Shown: positions 1-10,600, counted from the first letter of the stretch. The stretch: DNA of 60,000 nt from Takakia lepidozioides (GCA_030704615.1 CM060731.1:36706001-36766000), one strand, 5' to 3'. The notes: generated by a model from the letters alone, not told the origin. Program-made: numbers and translations.

Positions 1-620
1 CGATTCTAATAAGAGGGAAAAACAGGGTGAAATGTGCTGAAGAAGATGCCTTCATTAACAATGTCTGATTTTATCAATAGTGCCGTTGCTGCCAGTTGAC
101 CATCTACCCATGCAGGTTTCTTGTAGCTTCATAGTTAATCTGGAGCTTGAAGTCTGGCCCTCTTGGGTGAATCTGCACCCACACTCTATCCTTGCTCCTT
201 CAACTATCCATGCCTCGCACGAATCATGCATACAACCTTGCCTTGTTGCTAGCAGTTGACGATGACAGCCTAGACTTGTTCTAGGAAGCACCCAACTCAA
301 CTTATCACACTAGTTCCTACGCTCAATTGCATCTACTACTCTCTATAATCCAACAAACATTCACCTTCTTGCCTCGATTGTCCCACCATTGACTGGGGTC
401 AGAAAAATATTCATTCCACAACTTCTCCTCGACTGTGTTACCTGTTTCTGATACTTTCCTGTTGTCACATTGGATTAATCATGTCAAAGTCACTCCAAAC
501 TATCAAAGCTTCAGTCAACCAGCTAACTTGCAGAATTCAGACATGAATAATTAGGGGCGATTCTGATAAGAGGGGAAAACAAGGTGAAATTGAAGAAGGT
601 GCCTTCATTAGCAGTCATTA
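1..620. repeat. Direct repeat pair, no gene seen
   Basis: Positions 1-60 and 558-612 are near-identical direct repeats (shared core CGATTCT-ATAAGAGGG, then GAAGAAG-TGCCTTCATTA). A weaker relative of the second half occurs near 4262-4298, inside PPR-derived sequence. I see no gene between the two copies. They probably belong to the same decayed PPR family that fills the next 4 kb. Confidence 0.5.
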
Positions 621-830
621 CACTCTATCCTTCGCTCAGCCATATTGTTGAACACTCCCTATCCACAAGGGTATTGTTCAGAATGACATCTGCCACAATT
701 CCAGCTTTGACGATGCAACCATGGACCTCTTTGCCCTTCCCCAGCAGGCTCGCACATGCACTACAAACGCAAACAACTGGTTGTGGCAAACTGGGAGCAA
801 TATGTGTCAGAAGAAACCACTTATACAAAT
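620..830 (-). pseudogene. Degenerate PPR-repeat fragment
   Basis: The minus-strand translation contains CSACASLLGKGKEVHGCIVKAG followed by a NNTLVD-like segment, split here as CSACASLL and GKEVHGCIVKAG. This is the characteristic linker and helix sequence of plant PLS-type pentatricopeptide (PPR) proteins, which act in organelle RNA editing and processing. Only about two repeat lengths can be read and there is no initiator context or full array, so it is a relic, not a gene. Very similar modules occur at 3.45-4.3 kb on the same strand, which points to one broken PPR locus or several inserted fragments. Confidence 0.7.
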
Positions 831-1129
831 CTACAGCTTACAGGCTGTCTCTATCCTCAAAATTGGCAGCACATCACCCGCTGCTATGACATATATTGCC
901 CTAGACACACATTGCCCTAACTGCCATCCCCCAAGATGCTATCCCCACCAGACTTCTCTCACTTGGGTCCTTGCAAGGCTGACTTCCAGCTTTGACTCTG
1001 TGCATGGGGCCTATTGGACAACATACACCAGCAAGCCCTCCCCCTATCCTCCATCAACTCATCTCAGTCTTATCAACTGCACAACGTATGATGGGAGTGA
1101 GTGCAACATGGGAAAGAGCCACAACACAT

Positions 1130-2580
1130 GATGAGCTGTAGGGAAGAAGCAACATCATGCAAGTAAAGCAAATGATGAAGCAGAAAGACGAGGCAACATG
1201 GGAGAAGGGAAAATGGGGTCCAAGGGCTGAGAAGGTCAACTGGTCAACAATGAGGAACTGGATCTGGAGCACTATGTTGATGATTAAAGGGAGCGGCAAA
1301 TACATGTGGGGCATCGCAGCAAAGTGCATGCCAACGAGGGTCAGAATAGTGCAAGAAAGACTCCACGGATGGTGGGCAGCCAAAGGCACTCATGGCAAGG
1401 GAGCTGCCAAGACAAAACTATTGATTAGGCTACGGAGAAAAAAGAAAGCACAAGATCAACTACGAGGAAAAGTAGCAATTCAAGCATGGGAGCTGTTGCT
1501 AAAACATGAGGATGAAGACATACGAGGTGAAGCATCAAGGGAACCAGTAGGAGATGAGGAAGATGGAGCACACTTTCTTGTCAAAGGTTGGCGGCGAAGA
1601 ATGCAACCCAGCAATCAGAAAGTGAGGCACCCGAGGCTGGACTGCTGCAAAGAGGTACAAAGACAGGAGCTGAGAATGAGATGTTGCCTTTCGTTGAAGT
1701 TCCCCACACAAGGGCTGTTTGGCAAGCAAAACCCCAGGCAAGGATGAGAGGTGAATCTGGGATAAAACCAGCAGCTGGGAGTGAGGAAAGACACAAGGAA
1801 GGGCAGCAATACCTTGTCAAATCTGAGGGTGATGGCTGGAGAAAATTAAACAAGGATTGGAAGTATGGGAGCAGCAATCGCATGAAGAAAAATCTGCCTG
1901 AGAGGCTGAAGAGTGAAAGGGAGGAAGACAGACACCTCGCTTATGAAAAGTGGAAGGGCAGGGTAGAAAACCTGATGCCTGAAATTGATGGGAGCTCGTG
2001 GGAGACTCTGCCAAGAAGACTCCAATCAGCTGTTGCCAACAATCGGACCAGTGAAAGATCGCCCTTGGCTGGCGCAACACCACAAAATAAGTGCAGCCCT
2101 GATAGCATGGTGAGTGGGGCACCAATTGAGCCAGAAAATGAGGGAGAAGGATGAGACTTCCCTGCCAAGAAAGTCAATGCGGGCCTGCAGTGGCATGCAA
2201 GGAAAGGGACACCGTAAGTGTTGCCAACAGATGTAAATCAGTGCTCATTCATTCGAAAGCACCACGGGAGATGAAGGAAAAGACACCTGCAGGGACGTTG
2301 AAGCATAAAAGAGGAGAGCACTTCACTTGGGAAGAAAGTGAAGCATTGGAGAACGAGGCTGATGACTGGCAGTCTGAAAAGGAAAGGCGGTTGTGGGAAA
2401 CCGTGCCAAGACCCAAGACAACCATATAGAGAGAATCAAGCAGGTGGGAACTGCCCTTCATTGGGGTGGTGCACAAGAGCAAGACCAGAAGCTGAACCAC
2501 ATGAGAAGATAGTGTGTCATCACAGATGGAGACCCTGGAAAATGCTCTGCCCAGGAGATGAAGAACATTAGGCAACTAGA
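1130..2580 (+). other. Purine-rich region with overlapping unrecognised ORFs
   Basis: The plus strand is rich in A and G over 1.4 kb and carries overlapping open frames at 1157-1747 (196 codons, Lys/Arg/Trp rich), 1588-2154 (188 codons) and 2151-2429. None shows a domain I recognise. No clean exon structure or single continuous frame is evident. The open frames may simply reflect the purine bias, which removes stops such as TAA and TAG on one strand. It could be a degenerate retroelement or an old coding sequence. I do not assign a product. Confidence 0.25.
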
Positions 2581-3445
2581 AACGTGGGGGGCTGAATATG
2601 CTCTGCAGTCAACTTGGCTTGTTGAATGCTTGCATAAGAGATGAGGGGTTGCTGTTAGTACACGGCATTGAGTTCATCAAATCCTACAACAGCCCACCAT
2701 CGCTGCCCACTGCTTACAACTGCCACAAAAACAATTTCACGGGACTTACAGATGATTGGTGGAAGGCAAGGCCCCTCACCATGGGCCAGATTAATTGTAT
2801 GTTGCAGCCCAGAACAACAACGGGAAGTCATCTAGGGTAGCAAACCCCATCTTGGCAGCGTCTTTTGTGTGAGAGAAGTCAAGCTGAATCTGCTCATCAT
2901 ATCGAGTGGGATGGACCAGATGTAAAGCTGCCAAGCCAACCACACTCATATTCGCACTCAAGCAACATAAGCTGGAGCCATTTTCAGATTATGAGTACCC
3001 GTGTTTTAAGAATACTCATTCTTCAACTTGCGGTGAACGGGCAGAAAACTTCACAATGTGCAGCAGATTAATGGACCAAGATGCGGAGCTGAATTGGGTA
3101 TCCAATTAGGCAATGCTGGTTTCAAAACCCCGTTCCATCCCTGCGTTTTGAAGATCTGGCTTGAATGGGCACACTCCGGCAGTGGAAGGCTCACGGAGTA
3201 ATGAGTTTGGGCTGATATGCATGCTGATATGCATGCTGACATGCCATGCCGGTGCAAAGAACAACGTTCTGAGTGGCGATTGTGATCTCAAAATCTGCCC
3301 CTGCATTCAAGCTGATTTCTCTCTCGAGCAGAGCCGCCTTGTGGATGTTCCAGCCAGTATCCAAAAACAGCTCAAGTGCAAGACAACAACATCAGCAAGG
3401 CATGGTTAGCTAAGCAAGGTCATGTTGAGAGGCATTTGAACTCTC
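2580..3445. other. No gene seen; short ATGCATGC tandem
   Basis: No supportable coding region. At 3211-3245 there is a small run of repeated GATATGCATGCT units containing the palindrome GCATGC. It is too short to call a satellite. Confidence 0.4.
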
Positions 3446-4302
3446 TGAACGTAATGTGGTCGGACTTCACCCCCTCCCACATCAACTGCTCATAGGTCTC
3501 CAAAACCTGCAATCCCCGCCTCTGTTGTGCATGTCCTGCGATCATCACTTTCCACGACACCACATTTCGCTCAGCCATATTGTTGAACACTCCCTATCTA
3601 GAAGGGTATTCATGTTCAGAATGACATCTACCACAATTCCAGCTTTGACGATGCAACCATGGACCTCTTTGCCCTTCTCCAACAGGCTCGCACATGCACT
3701 ACAAACACAAACAAACGTAATGTGCTCGGGCTTCACCCCCTAGACCCACATCATTTGCTCATAGGTCTCCAAAACCCGCAATCCCCGCCCATGTTGTGCA
3801 TGTCCTGCGATCATCACGTTCCACCACACCACATTTCGCTCAGCCATATTGTTAAACACTCCTTGTCCACAAGGGAATGCTCCCACGTTTGGCATACATG
3901 TCGACGGGGTATTGTTACATCTGGTACAGTTCCAGCTTTGACAATGTCACGATGGACCTCTTTGCCCTTTACCAAGTCTCCAGGGCTGCCAGGTTTGCAC
4001 ATGCATTGCAAACACAAATGAACGTGACCCGGTCAGGCTGCACCTCTTCTCAACATTTGCTCATATGTCTCCAATGCCCTCATCCCGCACACATGCTGGT
4101 CATATCTTGCGAGATTCAGCGTGTTCCTTGAGACAACATCTTGTTCAGCCATGTTATCGAACTCTCCCTTCGCAACTTCATAGGTCTCCAAAGCCTCCAT
4201 CCCACGTCCCTGTTGTGCATACCCTGCAAGCATCGCACTCCACGACACTACATCTCGGCAAAACAGGCTGAAATAGCTCGAAGAAGAAGGTGCCCTCACC
4301 AC
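3445..4302 (-). pseudogene. Degenerate tandem PPR modules
   Basis: Minus-strand frames contain repeated PPR signatures: KGKEVHGCIVKAG (about 3660-3620), KGKEVHRDIVKAG (about 3970-3935) and RDVVSWSAMLAGYAQQGRG with MEALETYE (about 4260-4190). At DNA level the same roughly 270-300 bp module recurs from about 3450, 3715 and 4018, with recognisable lines such as the ATGGACCTCTTTGCCC segment at 3658 and 3951. Frames are broken between modules and stops interrupt the array. The pieces match a plant PLS-class PPR protein, but no intact reading frame remains. Confidence 0.75.
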
Positions 4303-5440
4303 ATTGTCCTCTACCTTGTGTCATGACCCATTGCGGATTAGACTGACCATGAACCCAAGAAGACCTCTTGTGCGTGCTGCTTGTATCTCTAGTCAGGTAA
4401 TGTGGGATTGGTTCGTAAGAACCACCACGGTGCAGTTGAGCGGGCAGAGATTAAAATATGGGTTGCTAAGATCAAGCTGATTCCCCCAAGAACCTTGTGA
4501 TCATCAGGAAGAATACCAAATCATGGTACAAAGGGGAGCCAAGAGCCCACATTTGCACATAATGCGCCCTTGACGCCATGAACGCTTGCAACAACAGGAC
4601 ATGGGCCTCGATTTGGTCTTCGTCCTTCTCGCATCACTTGTTCGTCTCTCTCTCAAGCCTCCATCCCTCTCCCAACACTTAGACAAATTCAGGCAAAGGA
4701 CAAAGTTACTCTTCCACCCTTAGATCATTTTACATCCGACGATTAGAACAATCTCTACGAGCCACACAAGCCCTAAAATACATTAAAATATTCCACGTCA
4801 TGAGCCATGTGGAGCACTTATAAAAATTCCATTTTTGAATAGGGTGTGCAATGAATGCCTAGTTGTTAAGAGTCGTTCTCTAGTGCTTAAAACCACTTGT
4901 AATTGCTGTTTTTAAAAAAAAAAACAATTTACGTAATTGAATTAAATCGCCGCGAATATTGTGCCGACTGCGGAGTCATTGATGCAACTTCTATCCGCCA
5001 TTAGAAATGTGAATTTATCCGTTACGACTGTGCAGTAGTAACAAACATCTCAAAGTTGTTCCCTCAGTGGTTTTGGACATGCAGTCGATTCGGAAAAGAC
5101 ACGAATGCTTCTAGTGGTATATCTAAAGTTCGTTTGTGTTTGTGTCTGCGTCTTCCCTAAAAACCCAAACTTTATCTCCTAGACTTTTCCAGCGCGTAAT
5201 AATTTGAGAATGACATATGCAAAAGGTAAGTACGTGGGCAATCGAACGTTGTCTTAGGTGGCATTTTTGGGCTCTCATTACATGTTATGAAAGACATCTC
5301 AAACAGTGGACGGTGTAGATTCAATGGGCTGCAATTGTTCTTTTGTTTTTGTGCAGTTACAATTCTATGAGTGCAAATAAAGAGTAGCTGTGGATCTTAT
5401 ATGATTCACTGTGACCAAAATAAAAATAAAAATAAATGAA
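4303..5440. other. Intergenic, nothing recognised
   Basis: A-T rich spacer between the PPR relic and the palindromic array. It has an A run at 4914-4924. No coding, RNA or repeat structure that I can support. Confidence 0.4.
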
Positions 5441-7170
5441 TGAGGGTAAAAAAAATGACTATGTCAACGCCATCCATTTAGATTATTAATAGACATAGTG
5501 TAGTTGTAGAATAGGGTTTATTTTGATTAAAAAGTTCAAGAACAACAAGAAGGATGGTATGGAATATGCCATCTTTTTTTACACCTCCATACTACTCTAT
5601 TTTGGCTAGACAAAGTGCAGATGAAGTATTTCAGAATTTATTTCATGCCAAAGCAAGTAGGGTGTGAAAAACCGATGGACTTGACGCCATCATTTCTGGC
5701 ACTCTTCCCGCTGCACTCTTTTTGCATTGACATTATGCAGTAGTTTTAGTTCTTGTAGGGGTTCTCTTTTGAAAACTCAGAGTAGCAGGAAGGGTGTTAA
5801 AAATGACGGTGTCAACACCATCAATGTCAAGACTCTCCCTGCGGAACTTCTATTTGCATGGTTATTGTTGGCAAAAAGAGAGAGGGTGTCCAAATTGATG
5901 GCGTTGACGCCATCAGATTTGAGGTATGCCTAAAGAGAGCGAAACCAAATAAATAAATAAACAAATAAAAATGTTCAAGACATACCTTAAATCTGATGGC
6001 GTCAACGCCATCAATTTGGACATCCTCCCTCTACTGCTCTATTTTTATCTAAAAACAATGAAAATGTAGTACTTGCAATGTCTATGTAAACTATTTCTTC
6101 ATGCTGCTTGCTATAATTTTGTTTTTGTGTTGTAATATTTCATGCTATGTAGGAGAGGTTTGGTCCTCCCTCATGCTCTGATTGCCAAGATATACCAATA
6201 GTATAGTGCTTCATATATAATTGTTTTCAATGTACACAGTGGTTGTGACGTGCATGTGTAGCTAGGATCCATTTTAGGTAGACATAGTGTAAATTATAAA
6301 GCATTTTTTTGGTAAAAGAGAGCAACATGGAGGGTGTCAATGCCATCAATTTAGACACCTTCATTGCTGCTTTCGTTTCATCAAAACATAGTGAAAATGG
6401 ATATAGTTGCAAAGGTCTTTTTAGTGAAAGAGAGTTGCTGAGAGGGGTGTGGAAATTGATGGCGTTGACGCCATCAATTTAGACACCCTCTTTGCTGCCA
6501 TTGTTTTATAAAAATATAATGAGTATAGATATAATTGTAGGGGCCTTTTTTGTGAAATAGAACTGTGGGAAGGGTTTATAAATTGACGGTGTTGATGCCT
6601 ATTTCCACACCTTTCCCTTAGCTCTCTTTAATAAAAAAAACATAAGTTTATTTGGTCCATTGCAGCTGGGACGTCAAATTGTGCTTTGCTTTGCTATGCA
6701 AATCGGCATAGAGGGTCTCGAAAACTGATGGCGTTGACGCCATCATTTTTAACAATATTCTTTTTGCTCTATTTAATGTAGACATAGTATCATTATGTAT
6801 TTGCAAGGGCATTACTTGCCAAAAAGAAAGCAACACGGAGGATGTCAACTCCGATGCGAGTGTTGACACCATCATTTTTGTCACCCTCCATCTTGCTTTT
6901 TTTGGGGTCTAGACATAGTTAACATTTGTTATTTGAAATTCATTGTTAAAAAATATATAAAATAAAAGATAGGAGGACGGGTGTGGAAATGGATGGCGTT
7001 GACACCATCGTTTGCAACACCCTCCCTACTACGAGCTGTTTTTATATAGACATAGTATATATGCAAGGGTTATTTTTACAAAAATAAATCAGTAAGGATA
7101 TGTGAAAAAATGATGGCGTTGACTCTATTGTTTGTAACACCCTCCCACTACTCTTTTTTTGGGTGGACAT
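5440..7170. repeat. Array of palindromic hairpin units
   Basis: At least twelve related units lie in 1.7 kb. The core is the near-perfect palindrome GATGGCGTTGACGCCATC (8-bp arms, 2-bp centre). Core or degenerate copies start near 5467 (half), 5553, 5674, 5805, 5897, 5995, 6341 (half), 6458, 6585, 6727, 6853, 6992 and 7112. The best copy is a 28-bp palindrome at 6453-6480. The symmetry extends outward in most units: GGAGGGTGT on the left mirrors ACACCCTCC on the right, so each unit could fold into a hairpin of roughly 45-60 nt. Units are separated by a more variable linker often containing AGACATAGT and TGCAAGGGC. Spacing is mostly 92-142 bp. The copy starting at 5995 is inverted relative to the one at 5897. 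No ORF of note. Confidence 0.85.
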
Positions 7171-7329
7171 ACGATAGTTATGTTTTTGCAGGGCTTGTTT
7201 TGGAGTTGGCATAACAAAGCTTTGAAATTGAGAGCATTGACATGTTGTGCTATCAGTTTCATATAGCCTGCAATTTAAACTTTATATCCAAGTTTTGGTT
7301 TTTTCGAATTCTGCTCTCTCAAACGTCTT

Positions 7330-7510
7330 GGTTGTGGCTTAGGTACACTAGGGTAGCATGTGCTGTTGGCCCAAGTGTCAAGTGTCATCTAAGCTGAAGT
7401 GCAATCTCTTAGGTATGCAAGTGCGTCTCCTATGTCGAGGCCCAAGTGCGACCTCTAAGATAGCCTCTGCCGTTGGGCCAAGGGTCCAATGTCATCTAAG
7501 TCCAAATGCA
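7330..7510. repeat. Dispersed CAAGTGYRA-type repeat, copy 1
   Basis: The sequence GTAGCATGTGCTGTTGGCCC, then AAGTGTC and GTCATCTAAG, recurs at about 7345, 7455, 7950, 8369 and 8680. It is followed by CAAGTGCAATC and AAGTGCGTCTCCTATGTCGAGG lines. The copies form a degenerate tandem family interleaved with the SINE-like elements. No coding potential is apparent. Confidence 0.6.
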
Positions 7511-7627
7511 TTTTTTTTCCACAGAGCCTACGACCAGATTTGAACCGGAGACCTTTTCCTTGATATCTCTCATGTCGAGGCTCCAACCATTGTCCAACGA
7601 CCAAAAGTACTTGAAATCCGTTTTAGC
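7511..7627 (-). mobile_element. Candidate tRNA-derived SINE, truncated copy
   Basis: Read on the minus strand this is a head with tRNA-like internal promoter boxes (B-box-like GGTTCAAATCT, the complement of AGATTTGAACC at 7537-7547; weak A-box-like ACAATGGTTGGAGCC). It then runs GGTCGTAGGCTCTGTGG and ends in a run of A (complement of the T run at 7511-7518). The same head-plus-A-tail order recurs at 7640 and 8038. This copy carries only a short part of the upstream body. Confidence 0.5.
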
Positions 7628-7639
7628 CATACATCATCA

Positions 7640-7915
7640 TTTTTTTTCCACAGAGCCTACGACCAGATTTGAACTCGAGACCTTTCCCTTGATATCTTTC
7701 TTCTCGAGGCTCCAACCATTGTCCCAGGAATAATTCCCACTTTGCTATTTTTCGGGAATTTCCAGCGACCCAAAGTACTTGAAATTCCACATTTCCCACA
7801 CCGCAGGTCCAAAATCATAAGACTAAGCCCGTGCACCCCTCCATGTCGAGGGCTTTCCAACGGTACCAAGCACCAGGGCTGGGGCCTTGCGGTTTGGGAC
7901 ATCTCAAATCTACAA
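7640..7915 (-). mobile_element. Candidate tRNA-derived SINE, longer copy
   Basis: Minus-strand order: body starting near 7910 (GATGTCCCAAACCGCAAGGC), the GAATTTCAAGTACTTTGGGT line, then the tRNA-like head (ACAATGGTTGGAGCC; B-box-like AGTTCAAATCT at about 7674-7664), then an A tail (T run at 7640-7647 on the plus strand). It is closely similar along its length to the copy at 8038-8320. A 5' body upstream of a tRNA-like segment is unusual for a SINE, so an element carrying an internal tRNA-like module is an alternative. Confidence 0.5.
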
Positions 7916-8037
7916 AACAAAACAAAACAAATGTCTCGATTCATATATAGGGTAGCTTGTGCCGTTGGCCCAAGTGTCCAATGTCATATAAGTCCAAGTG
8001 CGATCCCCTATCTAATCATTTTTTTTTTTAAAATTTA

Positions 8038-8320
8038 ATTTTTTTTCCGGAGAGCCTACGACCAGATTCGAACTGGAGACCTTTCCCTTGATATTTCTCC
8101 CGTTGAGGCTCCAACCATTGTCCCAGGAATGCCCACTTTCCCATTTTTGCTATTTTTTGGGAATTTCCAACGACCAAAAGTACTTGGAATTCCGTATCTC
8201 CCACACCGCAGGTCCAAAAATCATGAGACCAAGCCAGTGCACCCCTCCTCGTCGAGAGCTTTCCAACGGTACCAAGCACCAGAGCTGGGGCCCCGCGGTT
8301 TGGGACATCTCAACGTGACA
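8038..8320 (-). mobile_element. Candidate tRNA-derived SINE, longer copy
   Basis: Second long copy, parallel to 7640-7915. It contains the CCCAAACCGCGGGGCCCC line near 8305-8288, the AGTACTTTTGGTCGTTGG line near 8182-8165, the tRNA-like head with B-box-like AGTTCGAATCTGG near 8078-8066, and an A tail (T run at 8040-8046). This copy has the canonical GTTCGAATC core, which is why I read the module as tRNA-like. Confidence 0.5.
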
Positions 8321-8344
8321 AAACAAACAAAACAAACAAACCGG

Positions 8345-8720
8345 CTTCCTTCATATATTGATTAGGGTAGCCTGTGCCGTTGGCCAAAGTGTCCAGTGTC
8401 ATCTAAGTCCAAGTGCAATCCCTTATATATCAAAGTGCGTCTCCTGTGTCGAGGCCCATGTGTGAAGAATTGAAATCTAAGACCAAGTGCAATTTCCTAT
8501 GTATCTAAGTGCGTCTCCTATGTTAAGGCCCATCTAAGCCCAAGTGCAATCTCCTATGTATCCAAATACTTCTTCCATGTAGAGGCCCAAGTGCGACCTC
8601 CAGTGTCTAGTGACATCTAAGTCCAAGTGCAATCCCATATGTATCCAGAGACCCTCATGTTTGGGAGATCTAGGCCTAGGGTAGCATGTGCCGTTGGCCT
8701 AAGTATCCAATGTCATCTAC
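8345..8720. repeat. Dispersed CAAGTGYRA-type repeat, further copies
   Basis: Several degenerate copies of the unit described at 7330 (TGTGCCGTTGGCC at 8369 and 8690; AAGTCCAAGTGCAATCCC at 8405 and 8620; AAGTGCGTCTCCT at 8435 and 8508). No gene is seen. Confidence 0.55.
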
Positions 8721-9135
8721 GTCATCTAGCTCCATTTTTGGAATTGGAGTTTGGAAAACCAAAACAACTATGGTATCGTGCTTACTCCCTCATCGATAGG
8801 AAATTGCAAGAGCACAACATTGAGGTCTTGAGGACATGAGAGCCTCTCATTGGGAAAACTACCTCTAGGCAGAAGAAAGAGAAGAACAACCGGAAGAGAA
8901 ACAAGTCAGAAAGTTCTAGATCAGTCATTATACCAGCAGTAGATGTAGTGACCATCCTAAAACCCGGGGCGAGAGGATGCATGATAGGTCTGTCGGTCAG
9001 TGGAGCATCTTTATGGTCTGCTTGCATCCATCATTTGAGGCTTCTCCATGCTTGCCAGCAAAAATTAATGAACAAAAATTTCCTTTATTGACTCGGCAGT
9101 CTTCTTACGATGGAGTTCCATCTCCCACATGTGAA
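8721..9135. other. Intergenic, nothing recognised
   Basis: Unremarkable mixed sequence between the repeat cluster and the GC-rich insert. No gene, RNA or repeat that I can support. Confidence 0.35.
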
Positions 9136-9590
9136 CACTACTACTTTTAGGGGGGGTTAGCGACGCCAGGACCCCGGGCGCGCCGAACGTACCGACCCCC
9201 CTACGACTGCAGCGTCGCACAGGCGCCTGGCTCGGAATTTGCGACGTCGGGGCGTCGTAACGCCGGCGCTCGGACGACGTTGTGGCATCTTGCGATGCCA
9301 TGCCGTCGCCGGAAAGGGGCCTGACCTCATTCCCCCGCCAACGCACTGGGGGGTTGCGACGCCTCCGGGATGCTGCGACGCCGGGGAATCGCAACGAGAC
9401 GTCACAGCGCCGCAGCCCAGCGACGTTTTTGCGATGGCCGGGAATCGCAATGCCCGGCTGTCGAAAAAAAAAAAAAAAAAAAACTGTTCCGGGCAGGAGC
9501 ACCCGGCCGTCGCAAATGCGTCGTTGGGGTTGCGGCGCTGCGATTCCCTGGCGTCCTGGGGGCGTCGCGGAAAATTGATTATGGGAGTAG
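9136..9590. mobile_element. GC-rich GCGACG-loaded insert, possibly CACTA-like
   Basis: A sharply GC-rich island in A-T rich surroundings. It begins CACTACTACTTTTAGGGGGG followed by GTTAGCGACGCC and is full of GCGACG/CGTCGC motifs, with an internal A run at 9463-9482. A CACTA start followed by a TTTTAG-GGG-GCGACG line resembles the ends of non-autonomous plant CACTA (EnSpm) elements. The right side repeats GCGTC-CTGGGGGCGTCGC near 9550-9569 but lacks a matching CACTA end, and I see no 3-bp target duplication. Open frames here (up to 191 codons) show no domain and are explained by high GC. Identity is tentative. Confidence 0.4.
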
Positions 9591-10175
9591 ATTGTAGAGC
9601 ATAATGGGCTTGGCATCCTCAGACTATAGCCATTGTCCAACTATAAGTTGCAATGCAGCTTTGCAAAACTTAGGCCATTGATAGATATTTGTTCTTGAAG
9701 AACTCTGAGGACAAGTCTCGGTGCAAGTTCCAGCTGTGCGAGCTCCTGTAGAGTACGCATAATTTGCAACACAATGATAGGATTGAGATAGTGGTAGTCA
9801 CTAGGAGCTAACTCTTGATATGTATATATATACTAGGACTGCTTTTGTAGCAGACCTTATAATCCTTGACATTCTGATGGCCTCCCTGTGCCAGATACAT
9901 GTACGTCCCAGTGATGGCCGGGATCATTTTATTGACATTTTCCTTTCACAGGCGTGACATCTTGACATCCTTCCACTTGCACTTCAGTTCTTTGTATACA
10001 TATTCCATTTTAACTTGACATTGTATGTGACTTGGTCCACGACTAGAGGGCTTTCTAGGAACATGATGTCCACGGAAATAAAGCCGTGGGACACACGACT
10101 ACTAAACCTTGCTTCCTATCCTAAACCACTAAACCATGGCGGCGTGAGTAGGCTCACGTGAGCATGCTCATAGGT
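9591..10175. other. Intergenic, nothing recognised
   Basis: No supportable feature. Near 10145-10190 there is a short GCTCACGTGAGC-type palindrome cluster (GGCTCACGTGAGC and GTTCACGTGAGCC) around CACGTG cores. Confidence 0.35.
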
Positions 10176-10600
10176 TCACGTGAGCCTTAGTATGTTCAAT
10201 TCGGGTAGAAGCAGACGCATACAGGTTTTCATGGCGAAATGAAACTCAGACAATAGTGCCCTCAGTGTATTTATTCTGGGTATAAGCATGCGCATACAGG
10301 TTTTTATGGCGAAATGAATATCAGACAACAATTTCCTTGGTGTGTTCATTCTGGGTATAAGCAGACGCATACATGTTTTCATGGCGAAATGAATCTTAGA
10401 CAATAGTGCCCTCAGTGTGTTCATTTTGGGTATAAGCATACAGGTTTTCATGACAAAATGAATCTCAGACATCAGTTTCCTCACTGTGTTCATTATGGGT
10501 ATAAGCAGACGGATATAGGTTTCCATGGACAAATTTATCTCAGACAACATTATTTTAAAAAAGAAAGAAAAAAAGGGGACAGTGGCCTGATATTTCATAT
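10176..10600 (-). repeat. 75-bp minisatellite, about five copies
   Basis: The line GGGTATAAGCAGACGCATAC starts at 10203, 10278, 10353, 10428 and 10497. The period is 75, 75, 75 then 69 bp. Since 75 and 69 are multiples of three, the minus strand stays open for 140 codons (10598-10176) as a repeat of about 25 residues (core KTCMRLLIPRMNTLR). I see no start context, signal peptide or known domain, so I treat it as a minisatellite with incidental coding potential. Confidence 0.7.

Noticed and set aside
5440-7170. CRISPR-like array
   Set aside because: Repeats are palindromic and spaced, but spacing varies (92-142 bp or more), linkers are themselves related to each other, and the context is a plant nuclear genome.
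7530-8125. tRNA genes
   Set aside because: Only the B-box region is good. The A box and stem structure are poor, and the segments are repeat-embedded with A tails.
9065-9640. 191-codon minus-strand ORF in the GC-rich island
   Set aside because: The length is explained by GC content; six-frame openness, no domain, and an A run translating to poly-Phe.
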